Notes: a model not told the origin generated them from the letters alone. A stretch of 64,000 bases of DNA from Microbispora triticiradicis (GCA_003260025.2 QFZU02000007.1:49351-113350); one strand, 5' to 3'; shown: positions 17,069-26,900, counted from the first letter of the stretch. Made by a program: numbers and translations.

Positions 17069-17623
17069 TCAGCGGAGCGAGCCGGAGCGCTCGGCCGTGA
17101 AGCCGGCCCAGACCGCCTTGCCCACGGGACGCAGGGGCGTCCAGCCCCACATGCGGCTGACCCCCGCCACGACCTGGAGGCCGCGTCCCGTCTCCGACAC
17201 GTAGTCGGGCTCACGCAGCACCGGGGCGGCGCTGCTGGGGTCGGTGACCATGCACAGCAGCGCCCGGGTCGAGCGGAACATCAGCAGGCGTACCGGGACG
17301 GGGTGGATCGCCTGGTGGCGCAGACCATGCCGCAGGGCGTTCGTGACCAGTTCGCAGACCGCGAGCGCGGCGTCGTCGGAGACGTCGTCCATCGACCAGG
17401 TGCGCAGCACGCCCGTCGTGAAGTGGCGCGCGGTGCGCGCGGCGAGACTTTCGCGGTGGAATTCGTGCACCGCCACCTGGGGTGCGCCGTCGGGCTCCGT
17501 TCCATTGGTCCACGGCCACCGCACGCCGTCCGGAAAGACCTGCTCAAGCGTACCCAGCCAGGGATCACGGGCACCGCTATCGGCTTCTGCGAGTGAAGCG
17601 CGGTCTGTCCGATAACCAGTCAT
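17069..17623 (-). CDS. RsbW/SpoIIAB-like ATP-binding protein
   Basis: The 184-residue protein has an HATPase fold: VCELVTNALRHGLRH (N box), MVTDPSSAAPVL and the glycine box YVSETGRGLQVVAGVS. Around 55 residues before the fold are unique. Such proteins are anti-sigma kinases, or orphan ATPases in the AbaA/WhiJ-type loci of streptomycetes. It diverges from the DUF397 and XRE genes, giving the familiar three-gene set. Confidence 0.87.
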   Translation of the reverse strand: MTGYRTDRASLAEADSGARDPWLGTLEQVFPDGVRWPWTNGTEPDGAPQVAVHEFHRESLAARTARHFTTGVLRTWSMDDVSDDAALAVCELVTNALRHGLRHQAIHPVPVRLLMFRSTRALLCMVTDPSSAAPVLREPDYVSETGRGLQVVAGVSRMWGWTPLRPVGKAVWAGFTAERSGSLR

Positions 17624-17661
17624 TGAGAGCCTTATGAGGTTGATGTCGACCGTGTGGCGGG

Positions 17662-17741
17662 ATGACTCAGTAAGTCATACTGCTCCCATTGGTGCTGCTG
17701 TGCAAGTACAGATGCACGTGCAAGCGCTTGAAAGTCCTTGC
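17662..17741. promoter_or_regulatory. Repeat-rich control region between the ATPase and DUF397 genes
   Basis: The divergent region contains the dyad ATGACT-CAGTA-AGTCAT (17662-17678), a perfect 10-bp palindrome CAAGCGCTTG (17721-17730) and TGCAAG repeated in both orientations (17701, 17719 and, inverted, 17736-17741). These are plausible binding sites for the adjacent XRE regulator. The pattern is seen in the sequence; binding is inference. Confidence 0.45.
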
Positions 17742-17771
17742 ATGAGCGGGGAATCCGAAACGAGGCCCCAC

Positions 17772-18011
17772 ATGTCCGTGATCTACAACGGGATGCCCTC
17801 ATCTCATCTGGGCCGGGTGGGCTGGCGCAAGAGCCGGCACAGCAATCCGAGCGGCAACTGCGTCGAGATCGCCGCGCTTCCCCAGGGTCTGGTGGCGCTG
17901 CGCAACTCCCGGCACCCGTCCGGCCCCGCCCTGATCATGCCCGTCCAGGACATCGCCGCTTTCGTCCGCTCCGCCAAAGAGGGCGAATTCGACGATCTGC
18001 TGCAGAACTGA
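17772..18011 (+). CDS. DUF397 small protein
   Basis: A 79-residue protein with the DUF397 signature GWRKSRHSNPSGNCVEIA, then VALRNSRHPSGPALIM and VQDIAAFVRSAKEGEFDDL. DUF397 proteins pair with XRE/DUF5753 regulators in actinomycetes, where they act as partners in developmental control, in a way resembling an antitoxin or anti-regulator. The ATG at 17772 after GAGG was preferred to one at 17742. The XRE gene follows 77 bases later. Confidence 0.92.
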   Translation: MSVIYNGMPSSHLGRVGWRKSRHSNPSGNCVEIAALPQGLVALRNSRHPSGPALIMPVQDIAAFVRSAKEGEFDDLLQN

Positions 18012-18088
18012 TCGCACCGCTTGCGCGAGACGACGGGGAGAGTATCGTTAACAGGGCGTAAACATCGGTGCACCTCAAAGGACCTCAT

Positions 18089-18994
18089 ATGACTGCGGCC
18101 CCTGCGGAGGGTGTGCCTCAACTCCCTGACCTGGCGTCACAGTCACGCCGTAGTCCCACCGTTCTGCGTCTCCTCCTCGGCACCCAGCTGCGCCGCCTGC
18201 GGGAAAGCAAGCACATCCGGCTGGAGGAGGCGGGGCACGCCATCCGCGCCTCGCATTCGAAGATCAGCCGGATGGAACTCGGGCGCGTCGGTTTCCGCCG
18301 CCGCGACGTCGCCGATCTCCTCACCCTGTACGGCGTCAGCGACGAGGCGGAGCGCGAGGCGTTGCTGTCCCTCGTCGCCCAGGCCAACGCGCCGGGGTGG
18401 TGGCACAAGTACGACGACGTCCTGCCCTCCTGGTTCGAGGCGTACGTCGGCCTGGAGCAGGCCGCGAGCACCATCCGCTGCTACGAGGTGCAGTTCGTCC
18501 CCGGGCTGCTGCAGACCCCCGAGTACGCCGCGGCGGTGGTGCGGCTCGGACATCCGGACGCTCCGGCGGAGGAGATCGAGCGCCGCGTACGGCTGCGGAT
18601 GGACCGCCAGGAACTGCTGGCCCGGCCGGACGCCCCGAACCTGTGGGCGGTGATCGACGAGGCGGTGCTGCGCCGCCCGGTCGGCGGCCCGGAGGTGATG
18701 CGGGCCCAGATCGAGCACCTGCTCGAAATGGTCAACCTGCCCCGTGTGACGCTCCAGGTCATCCCGTTCAGTGCCGGAGGGCACGCGGCCGCGGGCGGGC
18801 CGTTCAGCATCCTTCGCTTCGCGGGCGTCGGCCTGCCCGACGTCGTCTATCTCGAACAGCTGACAAGCGCCATCTACCTTGAGAAACGCGAAGACATCGA
18901 CCGCTATCTCGCGGTCATGGAACGCCTGTGCATCCAGGCCAGACCGTTTGCCGACACCAAGCGGATGCTGAGCCTGCTCCTGACGGAGCTGTGA
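18089..18994 (+). CDS. WhiJ-like XRE regulator with DUF5753 domain
   Basis: A 301-residue regulator: HTH_31-type helix-turn-helix at the N-terminus (LRLLLGTQLRRLRESKHIRL to SHSKISRMELGRVGF), followed by the DUF5753 sensor domain (PSWFEAYVGLEQAASTIRCY, FVPGLLQTPEYA, LEQLTSAIYLEKREDIDRY). It starts at an ATG five bases after AAAGGA. With the upstream DUF397 gene and the divergent RsbW-like gene it forms a WhiJ/AbaA-type regulatory locus controlling development or secondary metabolism. Confidence 0.93.
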   Translation: MTAAPAEGVPQLPDLASQSRRSPTVLRLLLGTQLRRLRESKHIRLEEAGHAIRASHSKISRMELGRVGFRRRDVADLLTLYGVSDEAEREALLSLVAQANAPGWWHKYDDVLPSWFEAYVGLEQAASTIRCYEVQFVPGLLQTPEYAAAVVRLGHPDAPAEEIERRVRLRMDRQELLARPDAPNLWAVIDEAVLRRPVGGPEVMRAQIEHLLEMVNLPRVTLQVIPFSAGGHAAAGGPFSILRFAGVGLPDVVYLEQLTSAIYLEKREDIDRYLAVMERLCIQARPFADTKRMLSLLLTEL

Positions 18995-19139
18995 CGATGC
19001 GCTAGCGTCACGTGCGCGACCTCCGCTGCCGCGGCCCGCTGGAACGGTGGCGCAAGCCGTACCGGAAAATACGTGTCAGGTCCGTATGGGCGGTAAGTGG
19101 TGTAGTAGCTCGGGGGAAGCAGAAGGGTGGTGGAGAACC

Positions 19140-19526
19140 GTGGCGGGCAGCCTGCTCAGCCTGGAGTTCGACCGAAGTTCGGTCACCCGGGTACGACATC
19201 TGGTCATGGTGTCCGCGCAGGAGGCCGGTCTGGAGGGCATCGTGCTGGAGGACTTCGTCCTCGCGGTGCACGAGGCCGTCGCCAACGCCGTCCGTTACGG
19301 CTCGCCCCCGCGGGGCATCGCCATGTGGAGCGAGGCCGGCTCCCTCGTATGCGAGATCACGGACAAGGGTCCCGGCATCCCGGCCGAGGTCCTGGAGCGT
19401 GAGGAGCCCGCGACGAAATTCGACTTCGGCGGGCGTGGGCTCTGGCTGATGAACCGCCTGGCCGACCTCGCCGTGCGCACCGGGGCCGACGGAACGACGA
19501 TCCGTCTCTGCGTGACCCTTCCCTGA
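19140..19526 (+). CDS. RsbW-like serine kinase/anti-sigma factor
   Basis: The 128-residue HATPase protein has the SpoIIAB/RsbW arrangement: VLAVHEAVANAVRYGSPPRG (N box), VCEITDKGPGIP (G1) and FDFGGRGLWLMNRLADLA (G2). It uses a GTG three bases after GGAGA. It is complete and compact, unlike the 184-residue relative nearby. The likely role is binding or phosphorylating a STAS antagonist and a sigma factor; no sigma-factor gene is in the window. Confidence 0.88.
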   Translation: MAGSLLSLEFDRSSVTRVRHLVMVSAQEAGLEGIVLEDFVLAVHEAVANAVRYGSPPRGIAMWSEAGSLVCEITDKGPGIPAEVLEREEPATKFDFGGRGLWLMNRLADLAVRTGADGTTIRLCVTLP

Positions 19527-19832
19527 GTGGTTTGAGTGGCTTCCGCTGAGAGCGGAGCGCCCCCCGCCTGTCCGAAACCACGTGTCCTCCAACAGCCCAT
19601 AGCCCCGGCCGTCAGGGTTAGCGCCGGTGGGAGCTGGGCAGTTCTGATCTCGTCGTCCTGTCGTCGCGGTCGTACGACGGACTCGGCAGGAAATCCGAAA
19701 CCAGTATTCAGGTTCACCGAAATTACCGGCAGGCCGAGCCGGACGCCGAAGCCTTGCTAGGCTGCAGGGAACCGTAGAACCGGGCGTTGTCTCACCCGGC
19801 AGGTGAGACCGTCGAAGAAGTGGGGTCACACC
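19527..19832. other. Intergenic region without recognised features
   Basis: About 300 bases between the RsbW-like gene and DLW-39. No coding frame with a ribosome-binding site and no RNA gene was found; in particular no tRNA-Ile, which often lies in this neighbourhood. The promoter of DLW-39 should be in the last 100 bases. Confidence 0.4.
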
Positions 19833-19952
19833 GTGAAGAAGCTGCTTGTTCTCGCTCTGGTCGCCGTCGGCGGGCTCCTTGTCTGGCGCAAGGTGCAGGC
19901 CGACCGGGCCGAGCTCGATCTGTGGACCGAGGCGACCGGCAGCGAGAACTGA
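19833..19952 (+). CDS. DLW-39 family small protein
   Basis: A 39-residue protein, exactly the length that names the family, starting at a GTG with MKKLLVLALVAVGGLLVWRK and containing ELDLWTEATG, where the D-L-W triplet is conserved. It has one N-terminal membrane helix. DLW-39 genes are found near gyrA and tRNA genes in actinobacteria; the function is unknown. Too short for most gene finders. Confidence 0.9.
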   Translation: MKKLLVLALVAVGGLLVWRKVQADRAELDLWTEATGSEN

Positions 19953-19992
19953 CCACCAGGGATGGTGCTTGATCGTGGCAGAGGTGCGGGGA

Positions 19993-20709
19993 ATGACTCC
20001 CGTGAAGCTGGCCTGTCTGGACCTGGCCGGGACCACGATCGGTGACACCGCCATGGTGGAACGGGCGTTCGCCGAGGCGATCGCCACGCAGGGCATCGTC
20101 CCCGGGACCAGCGCCTATGCCCGCGCGATGGTGCATGTGCACAGGTCCCGGGGATGCCCGAAGATCGAAGTCTTCCGCGGCATCTTCCCCGGCAACGAGG
20201 CACAGGCGCAGGCCGCCAACCTCACCTTCGAGCGTTCGTACGAGGGAGCCATCGAGCGGGCCGGCCTGGTCCCGATCCCCGGCACAATCGAGGCGATCGA
20301 GAAGCTGCGTGAGGCCGGCCTGAAGATCGCCCTGATCACCGGCTTCAGCCGGGCCACCCTGGGACGGGTGCTGAGCTCCCTCAGCTGGGTCGACATGCTG
20401 GACCTCGCGCTGTGCCCGGAGGACGCCGGACGTGGCCGTCCGTACCCGGACATGGTGCTCACCGCCGTCCTGCGCTCCGGCGTCGACGACGTACGGCAGG
20501 TGGCCGTGGCGGGCGATTCCGAAAGCGACATGCTCTGCGGCCGGCGCGCGGGCGCCTCCATCGTCGCCGGGGTGCTCACCGGGGTCCACACCAGGGAGCG
20601 CCTGCTCGGCGGCGGCGCCACCCACATCCTCGACTCCATCGCCGAGTTCCCCGGCCTCGTCCTGGGCAACGAGGTCGGCGCCCCCTCGGTGGTCACCTCC
20701 GCCTCCTGA
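19993..20709 (+). CDS. Phosphonatase-like HAD hydrolase
   Basis: The 238-residue HAD protein has motif I CLDLAGTTIGD (nucleophile Asp followed by the Ala-Gly-Thr typical of the phosphonatase branch), motif II ALITGFSR and motif III/IV GRPYPDM with VAVAGDSESDMLCG. The helical cap lies between residues 20 and 100. Phosphonoacetaldehyde hydrolase uses a cap Lys; the Lys in SRGCPKIEVFRG is a candidate, but no phosphonate genes are nearby. ATG 19993 is preferred; TTG 19969 and GTG 19975 are alternatives. Confidence 0.85.
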   Translation: MTPVKLACLDLAGTTIGDTAMVERAFAEAIATQGIVPGTSAYARAMVHVHRSRGCPKIEVFRGIFPGNEAQAQAANLTFERSYEGAIERAGLVPIPGTIEAIEKLREAGLKIALITGFSRATLGRVLSSLSWVDMLDLALCPEDAGRGRPYPDMVLTAVLRSGVDDVRQVAVAGDSESDMLCGRRAGASIVAGVLTGVHTRERLLGGGATHILDSIAEFPGLVLGNEVGAPSVVTSAS

Positions 20710-20826
20710 CCCCCCCGCAGCCATGCCCCGTGCGCTGTCGAGTGGCGCTCGCACACGGGCTGTTGCTACGGTGTACGCACCGGAGGGCTCGAAGATCTGC
20801 CTGTCTTCGCAGTTCGCGCCCGCCCA

Positions 20827-20902
20827 GGGGCCTTAGCTCAGCTGGCAGAGCGCCTGCTTTGCAAGCAGGAAGTCAGGGGTTCGAATCCCCTAGGCTCCAC
20901 CA
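20827..20902 (+). tRNA. tRNA-Ala (TGC anticodon)
   Basis: A complete cloverleaf: acceptor GGGGCCT pairs with AGGCTCC. It has a D arm GCTC..GAGC, an anticodon stem CCTGC/GCAGG with loop TTTGCAA giving anticodon TGC, and a T arm with GTTCGAATCC. The CCA is encoded. It lies in the position typical of alaT near gyrA in actinobacteria. The 3' end is duplicated 2.5 kb downstream. Confidence 0.97.
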
Positions 20903-20909
20903 GCCAAAA
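20892..20909 (+). repeat. Left att-like repeat in the tRNA-Ala 3' end
   Basis: AGGCTCCACCAGCCAAAA here matches AGGCTGCACCAGCCAAAA at 23432-23449 at 17 of 18 positions in the same orientation. A direct copy of a tRNA 3' end is the usual footprint of integration by a tyrosine recombinase. This copy retains the functional tRNA. Confidence 0.65.
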
Positions 20910-21061
20910 GGCTGCTTCTCCAATCATGGGAAGCGGCGTTCGTGCCATTGACGTGCCACTAGTGCCGCAGCATCCAACGTCTGCCCCATGGCCCAGGCGT
21001 CGGCCCCACTGCTTGGATCATGCTTCTCGCGATATGAGCTGCTCAGTACGATCCTGGGATC

Positions 21062-21553
21062 TCAGGAGCTTTCCAGGAAGCGCGCGCCCGGCCCGGGCGT
21101 GCGGCAGACGTCTTCCGGGGCGAGGTGGCTGTGCCCCGCAGCGCACTCGAGGACGACCTTGACCGGCTCGTCGCAGGAGCTCGCATCGTCGGCGGGCCGG
21201 TGCCGGACGATGACCGACGGGCCCTGCGGGTCCGCGAGGTACGTGTCGCCCCATTCCAGGAGCGCCACGAGCGTGGGCCGCAACGCCCGGCCCTGCTCGG
21301 TGAGCTCGTAGGCGAAGCGCTGCCGATCCCCGGGCTCCTGATAGGGCACGCGGCGCATCACTCCCGCGGTAACCAAGGTCTCGAGCCGAGTCGCCAGGAG
21401 ATTTCTGGCGATCCCGAGGCGGGAGTGGAACTCTCCGAACCGGCGCGCGCCGTCCAGCGCTTCACGAACGATCAGCAGCGACCAGCGCTCCCCCACCACC
21501 GAGAGGGCGCGCGCCACCGAGCAGTTCACTGGGTCGATTCGCCGCGTCTCCAT
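21062..21553 (-). CDS. HxlR-family transcriptional regulator
   Basis: A 163-residue winged-helix protein with the HxlR signature: Cys in DPVNCSVARALSVVGERWSL, LIVREALDGARRFGEFHSRL and GIARNLLATRLETLVTAGV. The single Cys near residue 11 is the redox- or aldehyde-sensing position in relatives. A C-terminal extension of about 45 residues holds three more Cys (SSCDEPVKVVLECAAGH, VCRTPG). It diverges from a tautomerase gene, which it probably controls. Confidence 0.9.
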   Translation of the reverse strand: METRRIDPVNCSVARALSVVGERWSLLIVREALDGARRFGEFHSRLGIARNLLATRLETLVTAGVMRRVPYQEPGDRQRFAYELTEQGRALRPTLVALLEWGDTYLADPQGPSVIVRHRPADDASSCDEPVKVVLECAAGHSHLAPEDVCRTPGPGARFLESS

Positions 21554-21562
21554 GGGACGAGT

Positions 21563-21582
21563 GTACCCATCTGGGTTTACAA
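21563..21582. promoter_or_regulatory. Likely HxlR operator
   Basis: An imperfect palindrome TGTACCCATCTGGGTTTACA just upstream of the HxlR start, with perfect inner arms ACCCA/TGGGT. HxlR-type regulators bind such short dyads that overlap divergent promoters. Confidence 0.5.
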
Positions 21583-21647
21583 GATGTACTTAGCCCTCGT
21601 AGACTCCGGCCTGAGTTGAAGAACTAAACTCACGAAGGAGATCGACC

Positions 21648-22145
21648 ATGCCCATGCTCGACGTGTACATTCCCGACGGCGCGCTCCAGCCGGACGCCGA
21701 GGCGGCCCTGCTGAACCGCATCACCGAGATCCTCGTCCGCAACGAGGGATTCGACCCCGCCGACCCGGTGAGCCGTTCCGTCTCCTGGCTCTGGCTGCAC
21801 CGACCGGCCGGCATCTACGTCGGCGGAGAACCCGCGGACGCACCTCGCTACAAGGTCGTCCCGTCCGTCCCCGAGGGCCAGCTCGACGAGCGGAAGCGTG
21901 CGAGCGTCATCGCCGAGGTCACCGAGGCAATCCTCGACGCCGAGAACGGCGCCTGGCCGCGTGACGCCGGCCGGATCTGGGTATTCCCCACCGAGATCCC
22001 CGAGGGTCACTGGGGCGGCTGGGGCCAAATCAGGCCGCTCGCAACGATCCTCGCCCGGCTCACCGGCGACGACACCAAGCGGGCCCGTACGCTCGCGCGT
22101 GAGCGGATCGCTGCCACCCGAGCCGAACACGCCCGCCTGCCCTGA
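21648..22145 (+). CDS. Tautomerase-superfamily protein
   Basis: The 165-residue protein begins MPMLDVYIPDGAL, so processing would expose Pro2, the general base of the 4-oxalocrotonate tautomerase superfamily. It shows a fused two-motif length, with ERKRASVIAEVTEAILDAE typical of the second helix. The start follows AAGGAG. Divergent from HxlR, it may act on an electrophilic or aromatic-derived compound. Lies inside the tRNA-flanked repeat interval. Confidence 0.82.
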   Translation: MPMLDVYIPDGALQPDAEAALLNRITEILVRNEGFDPADPVSRSVSWLWLHRPAGIYVGGEPADAPRYKVVPSVPEGQLDERKRASVIAEVTEAILDAENGAWPRDAGRIWVFPTEIPEGHWGGWGQIRPLATILARLTGDDTKRARTLARERIAATRAEHARLP

Positions 22146-22207
22146 TGAGCGGCGAACGAAGTGGGGATCGATGCGGCCGGTGACACAATCGTCAGGATCA
22201 GCCCGAT

Positions 22208-22906
22208 TCAGGCGACGTTGGCCTTGGCCACGACCTCGCGGAGGCGTTCGTCGGCGGCGTGCTGGTTCCGCCAGATGATGTAACGGTGAATCATGCTGCC
22301 CTGCTCTTTGTGGGTGGCGTGGTCGGTGCCGTCCAGGGTGAAGTAGCGCAGGGCGGTGAACTGGGCCTCGATGCGGTTGAGCCAGGAGCTGTTGGTCGGC
22401 GTGTAGGCGAGTTCGACGTTGTTCGCCGCGGCCCGGTCGCCGACGCGGCTGTCCTTCTTTGTGGTCAGGTGCGGGGAGAAGTTGTCGAGCACGAACGCGA
22501 TGCGGATCTCGGGCGGGTAGAGACCGCGCAGATAGCGGCATAATTCTAGGAACTTGGTCCGGTGCTTCCTCGGCTTGATGTGGCCGTAGAGCTTGTCTTT
22601 GCCCAGGTCGTAGGCGGCGAACAGGTGTCTGACCCCGTGCGGGCGGGTGCAGGTCGCCCGTCGGCGGGGCCTCGGTTCCCGGCCGGGGTCCTTGTGCCGC
22701 CCACCGCGCTCGGCCCACTGCCGCCCAGGGTGGGGCTGGAGGTTAAGCGGGCCGAACTCGTCCAGGCAGAAGACGACTTCAGGCTCACCCTCCTCTGGCA
22801 TGACCTCGCCGTCGGCGATCGCGTAGAGGTGCTCGACGCGGGCCTTCTTCGTGGCGTAGTCCGGGTCGCGGGAGGTCTTCCAGGTCTTTATGCTGTCGAG
22901 GTAACC
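22208..22906 (-). pseudogene. IS630-family transposase, C-terminal fragment
   Basis: The frame encodes the DDE core of an IS630 transposase: VVFCLDEFGPLNL (first Asp), FVLDNFSPHLTTK (second Asp) and NSSWLNRIEAQFTALRYF (Glu). It can be read back from the first Met to about 22906 (LDSIKTWKTS), where it runs out. About 150 N-terminal residues including the HTH are missing, so it is a 5'-truncated remnant that cannot transpose alone. No terminal repeats were identified. Confidence 0.8.
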
Positions 22907-23431
22907 TCGTCCACCACCATGCCCAACTGCCTGAACAGCGCGGTTAGATACGAATTACCTTTTGGCATCCACCCAGAATATCCGGCCGCCCTTAAGGTAC
23001 ACGGCCGCGTGGTCCAGTTGCGGATGACCGCCCGACGATCCGCACGACTGATCAGCGGTCCTGTCTCCTGCTGGCCGCTGCTTTCGACAGCCTTGGTCAG
23101 TAGTCGCTCAACCTCCGTGAACTCGACCTCGACGACGCCTAACGCCCCGATTCTCGTCATTCTCGGTATGGCTTCCTTGAGCGGTTTCCGTGGGCTGAGA
23201 TACACCACGAACGCAAAGCTGAGCGGCAGGAACCATGTCGATCAGCTTGCTCCACAACGTTTCGGGCACGAGATCTCCGAAAACTCGACGCAGACCTTCT
23301 GCTCCCAGGGATAGCACCCCAAGTAAAGGGTGTATCGAGTCATTGAGATCCGTTACAGCACTGTGCCTGCGGCGGGGCGGGGCCAGCTCCTGGCCGAGTG
23401 CGGACCTTTCCGCGCAGGTCATAGGTGGCTG
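22907..23431 (-). pseudogene. Decayed sequence, possibly an IS5-type transposase start
   Basis: Overlapping leftward frames contain VFGDLVPETLWSKLIDMVP, which resembles the N-terminus of IS5-group transposases (LVPDxLWxxLxPLLP), and after a frame change YLSPRKPLKEAIPRM. The frames are short and broken. I regard it as an eroded mobile-element fragment, not a gene. Confidence 0.3.
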
Positions 23432-23449
23432 AGGCTGCACCAGCCAAAA
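23432..23449 (+). repeat. Right att-like repeat
   Basis: The second copy of the tRNA-Ala 3' segment, with one mismatch (G at 23437 for C at 20897). It bounds a 2.5-kb interval with HxlR, tautomerase and transposon debris. Confidence 0.65.
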
Positions 23450-23514
23450 TGCCACTTCGCGTTGCGGGGCGTCGTCAGAGACGCCTCGCTCGAGCGGGGA
23501 GGCGATTGCGTGGT

Positions 23515-24195
23515 TCAGCGCATGAAGGGCTTGAAGATGGAACCCACCTTCGTGGCAGCACGGTCGGCGTCCCCGTCCGCGATCGCCTCGACCAGCTCGT
23601 GGTGGTGGCGGTGTGCCGCGTCCTCGTCCTCGCTCTTCTCGTCGCGCATGTGGGCAGCGAAGATGTCGAGCATGCTGGAGTACAGCTTGACGTAGAGAGG
23701 GTTGTGCGTCGCTGCCACGATCGCGCGGTGCAGGGCGAGGTCCGCGCTCGCCCGCAGGTCGAGATCATCGGTCGACCAGCTCGCTTCTCGACGGTCGCGC
23801 AGCTCGCGCAGGAGCTCGACGTCGGCGTCTGAGCGGTTCATCGCGGCCAGTGACGCCGCAGCGCTGTCAAGGGCAAGGCGTAGTTCCAGGTAGTGGCGAC
23901 GGGTGCCACCGCCGAGCTGACGTTCAAGAGTGCCTGTCAGCTCGGAGCTGGAGATGACGAAGGTGCCGCGGCCCTGCTCACGGCGCAGCAGGCCTGCGTG
24001 CACCAGCGACTGCAGCGCCTCGCGCACCGTGTTCCGACCGACCCCGAACTCCGACACCAGTGCGGCCTCGGTCGGTATCTGCTCACCGACCGGCCAGCGT
24101 CCGGAGACCACCTCCTCGCGGAAGCGCTCGGCAGCCTGGTCGATGAGTCCCACTCGACGCATCGGCTGTCGCGTGCCAGACTCTTCGGAACTCAT
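23515..24195 (-). CDS. FadR-type GntR regulator
   Basis: A 226-residue regulator with an N-terminal GntR winged helix (IPTEAALVSEFGVGRNTVREAL, HAGLLRREQGRGTFV). The C-terminal all-helical FCD domain includes metal/ligand residues in RASADLALHRAIVAATHNPL and HHHELVEAIADGDAD. It diverges from an MFS transporter gene with only 42 bases between, so it almost surely regulates both. The ligand is probably a carboxylate, as in most FCD proteins. Confidence 0.92.
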   Translation of the reverse strand: MSSEESGTRQPMRRVGLIDQAAERFREEVVSGRWPVGEQIPTEAALVSEFGVGRNTVREALQSLVHAGLLRREQGRGTFVISSSELTGTLERQLGGGTRRHYLELRLALDSAAASLAAMNRSDADVELLRELRDRREASWSTDDLDLRASADLALHRAIVAATHNPLYVKLYSSMLDIFAAHMRDEKSEDEDAAHRHHHELVEAIADGDADRAATKVGSIFKPFMR

Positions 24196-24237
24196 CCCAT
24201 AATCCCATCATCTGCTGACCTTACACTGGAGTATAAC

Positions 24238-25491
24238 GTGACATCGCTCTCATCGCCCGTTCCGTTGCACCGTGGGCGTTTAACCTTGTGGGCCGGGCTC
24301 GCCATCGCTCTGACAGCGCTCAACCTGCGAACGGCCGTGACCGGGTTCACTCCGCTCCTGGAGATCATCGGATCCGATCTCGGCTTCGGGGTGACGTTGG
24401 CCGGCCTGCTCGGCACTGTGCCGGCGGTGTCCTTCGGCATCTTCGGGTTTCTCGCCCCAGCGGTGACGAGGAAGTTCGGACTCGAGCGCACGGCCACTGT
24501 GGCGCTGGGCCTGACGGCTCTGTCGCTCCTGGTGCGCGCCTTCTCTCCAACGCCCTCGCTGCTGGTGCTTTCGACCGTGCTGGCACTGGCCGGAATCGGA
24601 GCCGCGAACGTCGTGGTCGTTCCGTTGGTGAAGGCCTGGTCCGCCGATCGTCTGGCCCTGTGGACCTCGCTTTACCTGATCCTCATGCAGGCGGGCCAGT
24701 TCATCGCCCCGCTCCTCGCGGTCCCGGTGGCAGAAGCGGGGACGTGGCGGCTCTCGGTAGGTATCTGGGCGGGACCAGTTGCTGTGGCTGCTGTGGTCTG
24801 GCTCGTCCTGGCAGTCAGGCTGCCCGCCGATCACCACGCGCCCGCGGCGGTGACGGTGACCGATGCGAGACCGAGGATCAGCCGATCATCAACCGTCTGG
24901 GGCCTGGTGACCCTCTTCGCGATGATTTCGCTGTCCAACTACGGGATCATCACCTGGGTCCCGGCAGTGCTCACCGACGCAGGAGGCAGCGCGGTCCTGG
25001 GCGGCTCCATGGTCGCGCTCTACTCGGCATGGGGCATGCTCGCGGCCTTGGTGGTTCCACACCTGGCCACGCGCATGAAGAACCCGTTCATCGTGGTCGT
25101 CGGGTGCGCGATCTTCCTGGTAGCGGGATACCTGGGCCTGCTCCTGTCCCCGCTCGACGGCACGCTGGTGTGGATGTGCGCGCTGGGAATCGGGGTGAGC
25201 ACCTTCCCGCTCTGCATGACCCTCATCAACCGTCGAACCAAGAGCCCGCAGACAGCCTCTGCCGTGTCGGGCTTCGTGCAAGGCATCGGCTATGGGCTGG
25301 CGTGCTTCGGCCCGATCGGTCTGGGCCTTCTGCGCGAGGCGACCGGATCATGGTCGATCCCGCTCCTGGTTCTCGCTGCGACCGCCATCCCAGGGGTGAT
25401 CGCCGGCTGGTTCGCTTGCCGTCCTCGCTTCGTGGAGGACTCTGCGCCACAGCCGACGAAGCGCGACGCCGACCAGCAGGTGCGACGATAA
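24238..25491 (+). CDS. CynX/NimT-type MFS transporter
   Basis: A 417-residue, twelve-helix MFS protein. It starts at a GTG seven bases after CTGGAG. LTALNLRTAVTGFTPLLEII in helix 1 is characteristic of the CynX/NimT (cyanate, nitroimidazole) branch. The usual charged loop 2-3 motif reads FLAPAVTRKFGLERT. The divergent GntR gene suggests uptake or export of a small organic acid or related drug; the substrate is not evident. Confidence 0.9.
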   Translation: MTSLSSPVPLHRGRLTLWAGLAIALTALNLRTAVTGFTPLLEIIGSDLGFGVTLAGLLGTVPAVSFGIFGFLAPAVTRKFGLERTATVALGLTALSLLVRAFSPTPSLLVLSTVLALAGIGAANVVVVPLVKAWSADRLALWTSLYLILMQAGQFIAPLLAVPVAEAGTWRLSVGIWAGPVAVAAVVWLVLAVRLPADHHAPAAVTVTDARPRISRSSTVWGLVTLFAMISLSNYGIITWVPAVLTDAGGSAVLGGSMVALYSAWGMLAALVVPHLATRMKNPFIVVVGCAIFLVAGYLGLLLSPLDGTLVWMCALGIGVSTFPLCMTLINRRTKSPQTASAVSGFVQGIGYGLACFGPIGLGLLREATGSWSIPLLVLAATAIPGVIAGWFACRPRFVEDSAPQPTKRDADQQVRR

Positions 25492-25600
25492 GAGCGTCGC
25501 ACCTGTGCCTCGCCACCAGGATGCCCAGGCGGGGCGAGGGACTGCCGGGCGTGGCCTGCGGTGCGGCCCAGTGTTCCGCGCCGCAGGCCACAGGTGCGGG

Positions 25601-26900
<1,300 letters not shown>

